A stretch of DNA of 40,148 nucleotides, from positions 1-40,148 of the forward strand of contig CAMRBL010000009.1 in assembly GCA_947040435.1 (NCBI GenBank), in the 5' to 3' direction. The notes under the pieces were generated by a model, which searched no databases, was not told the origin of the DNA, and saw only the letters and a list, made by a program, of their open reading frames with translations. The translations under genes and the position numbers were made by a program. Below, piece by piece: positions 40,078 through 40,148 of this stretch; the stretch's first letter is position 1, and each line of letters starts with the position of its first letter. The DNA comes from an uncultured Rikenellaceae bacterium. Lineage in GTDB: Bacteria > Bacteroidota > Bacteroidia > Bacteroidales > Rikenellaceae.

Positions 40078-40148
40078 GGTTATTATATAACTATGTAACC
40101 ACCCGACGAAGTACCCCTTGTACGTTATAAATTATAGCTTATGTTGTT

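Noticed and set aside
1-40148. CRISPR arrays, tRNA/rRNA genes, insertion sequences or transposases
   Set aside because: No repeat-spacer pattern, tRNA cloverleaf, rRNA segment or transposase motif was seen on either strand.

Overview
The window looks like a low-G+C Bacteroidota (Bacteroidales-type) replicon. Intergenic regions carry the phylum's promoter signature (TTG or TTTG, about 19-20 bases, then TAnnTTTG). Shine-Dalgarno sequences are mostly absent, and the conjugation genes are of the Bacteroides Tra type (TraE-F-G-J-K-M-N-O). A Rep_3-type initiator, a ParA ATPase, a complete mobilization module and an almost complete type IV secretion operon indicate a conjugative plasmid, or a plasmid-like integrated element. 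I cannot tell from one linear window whether it is circular; the two ends do not visibly overlap.

Layout. (1) 1-5065, replication and maintenance: rep, a Bro-N antirepressor-like gene with a small Cys-rich partner, an HTH regulator, ribbon-helix-helix-like proteins and parA. (2) 5066-5730, a gene-free control region with about eight ATACTG motifs in both orientations, TGTAACA palindromes, a 13-bp inverted repeat and a nested palindrome just before the mob genes (candidate oriT and/or centromere/iterons). (3) 5731-12497, on the plus strand: MobA/MobC-like protein, a 579-aa coiled-coil protein of unknown function, a relaxase, a DUF4099/DUF3945-like protein and a polyvalent-type protein with a zincin motif. 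(4) 12498-13451: a strongly structured leader or ncRNA with a terminator-like alternative fold, then a short SLOG-family gene. (5) 25958-13562, one long minus-strand transfer operon: unknown membrane protein, TraE, TraF, TraG (VirB4), TraI-like, TraJ, TraK, TraM, TraN, TraO, SSB, a 60-aa protein, the VirD4-like coupling protein and a small XRE regulator. traK has an in-frame TAA at codon 8. (6) 26155-40077, on the plus strand and divergent from tra: a surface-polysaccharide cluster with rmlA-C-D-B, flippase, MurB-like flavoprotein, pyruvyltransferase-family protein, four glycosyltransferases, a polymerase, an acyltransferase and a dTDP-L-rhamnose 4-epimerase-like enzyme. It closes with a perfect terminator hairpin.

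How it fits together. The plasmid functions copy, partition, nick and export the DNA. The cargo makes dTDP-L-rhamnose, probably also dTDP-6-deoxy-L-talose, and builds, flips and polymerises a repeat unit, so transfer could change the recipient's surface antigen. No priming glycosyltransferase or chain-length regulator is present, so the host would have to supply these. The points most worth a second look are the structured RNA, the interrupted traK, the zincin-containing polyvalent protein, the repeat-rich control region and the linkage of an O-antigen-like cluster to conjugation genes.
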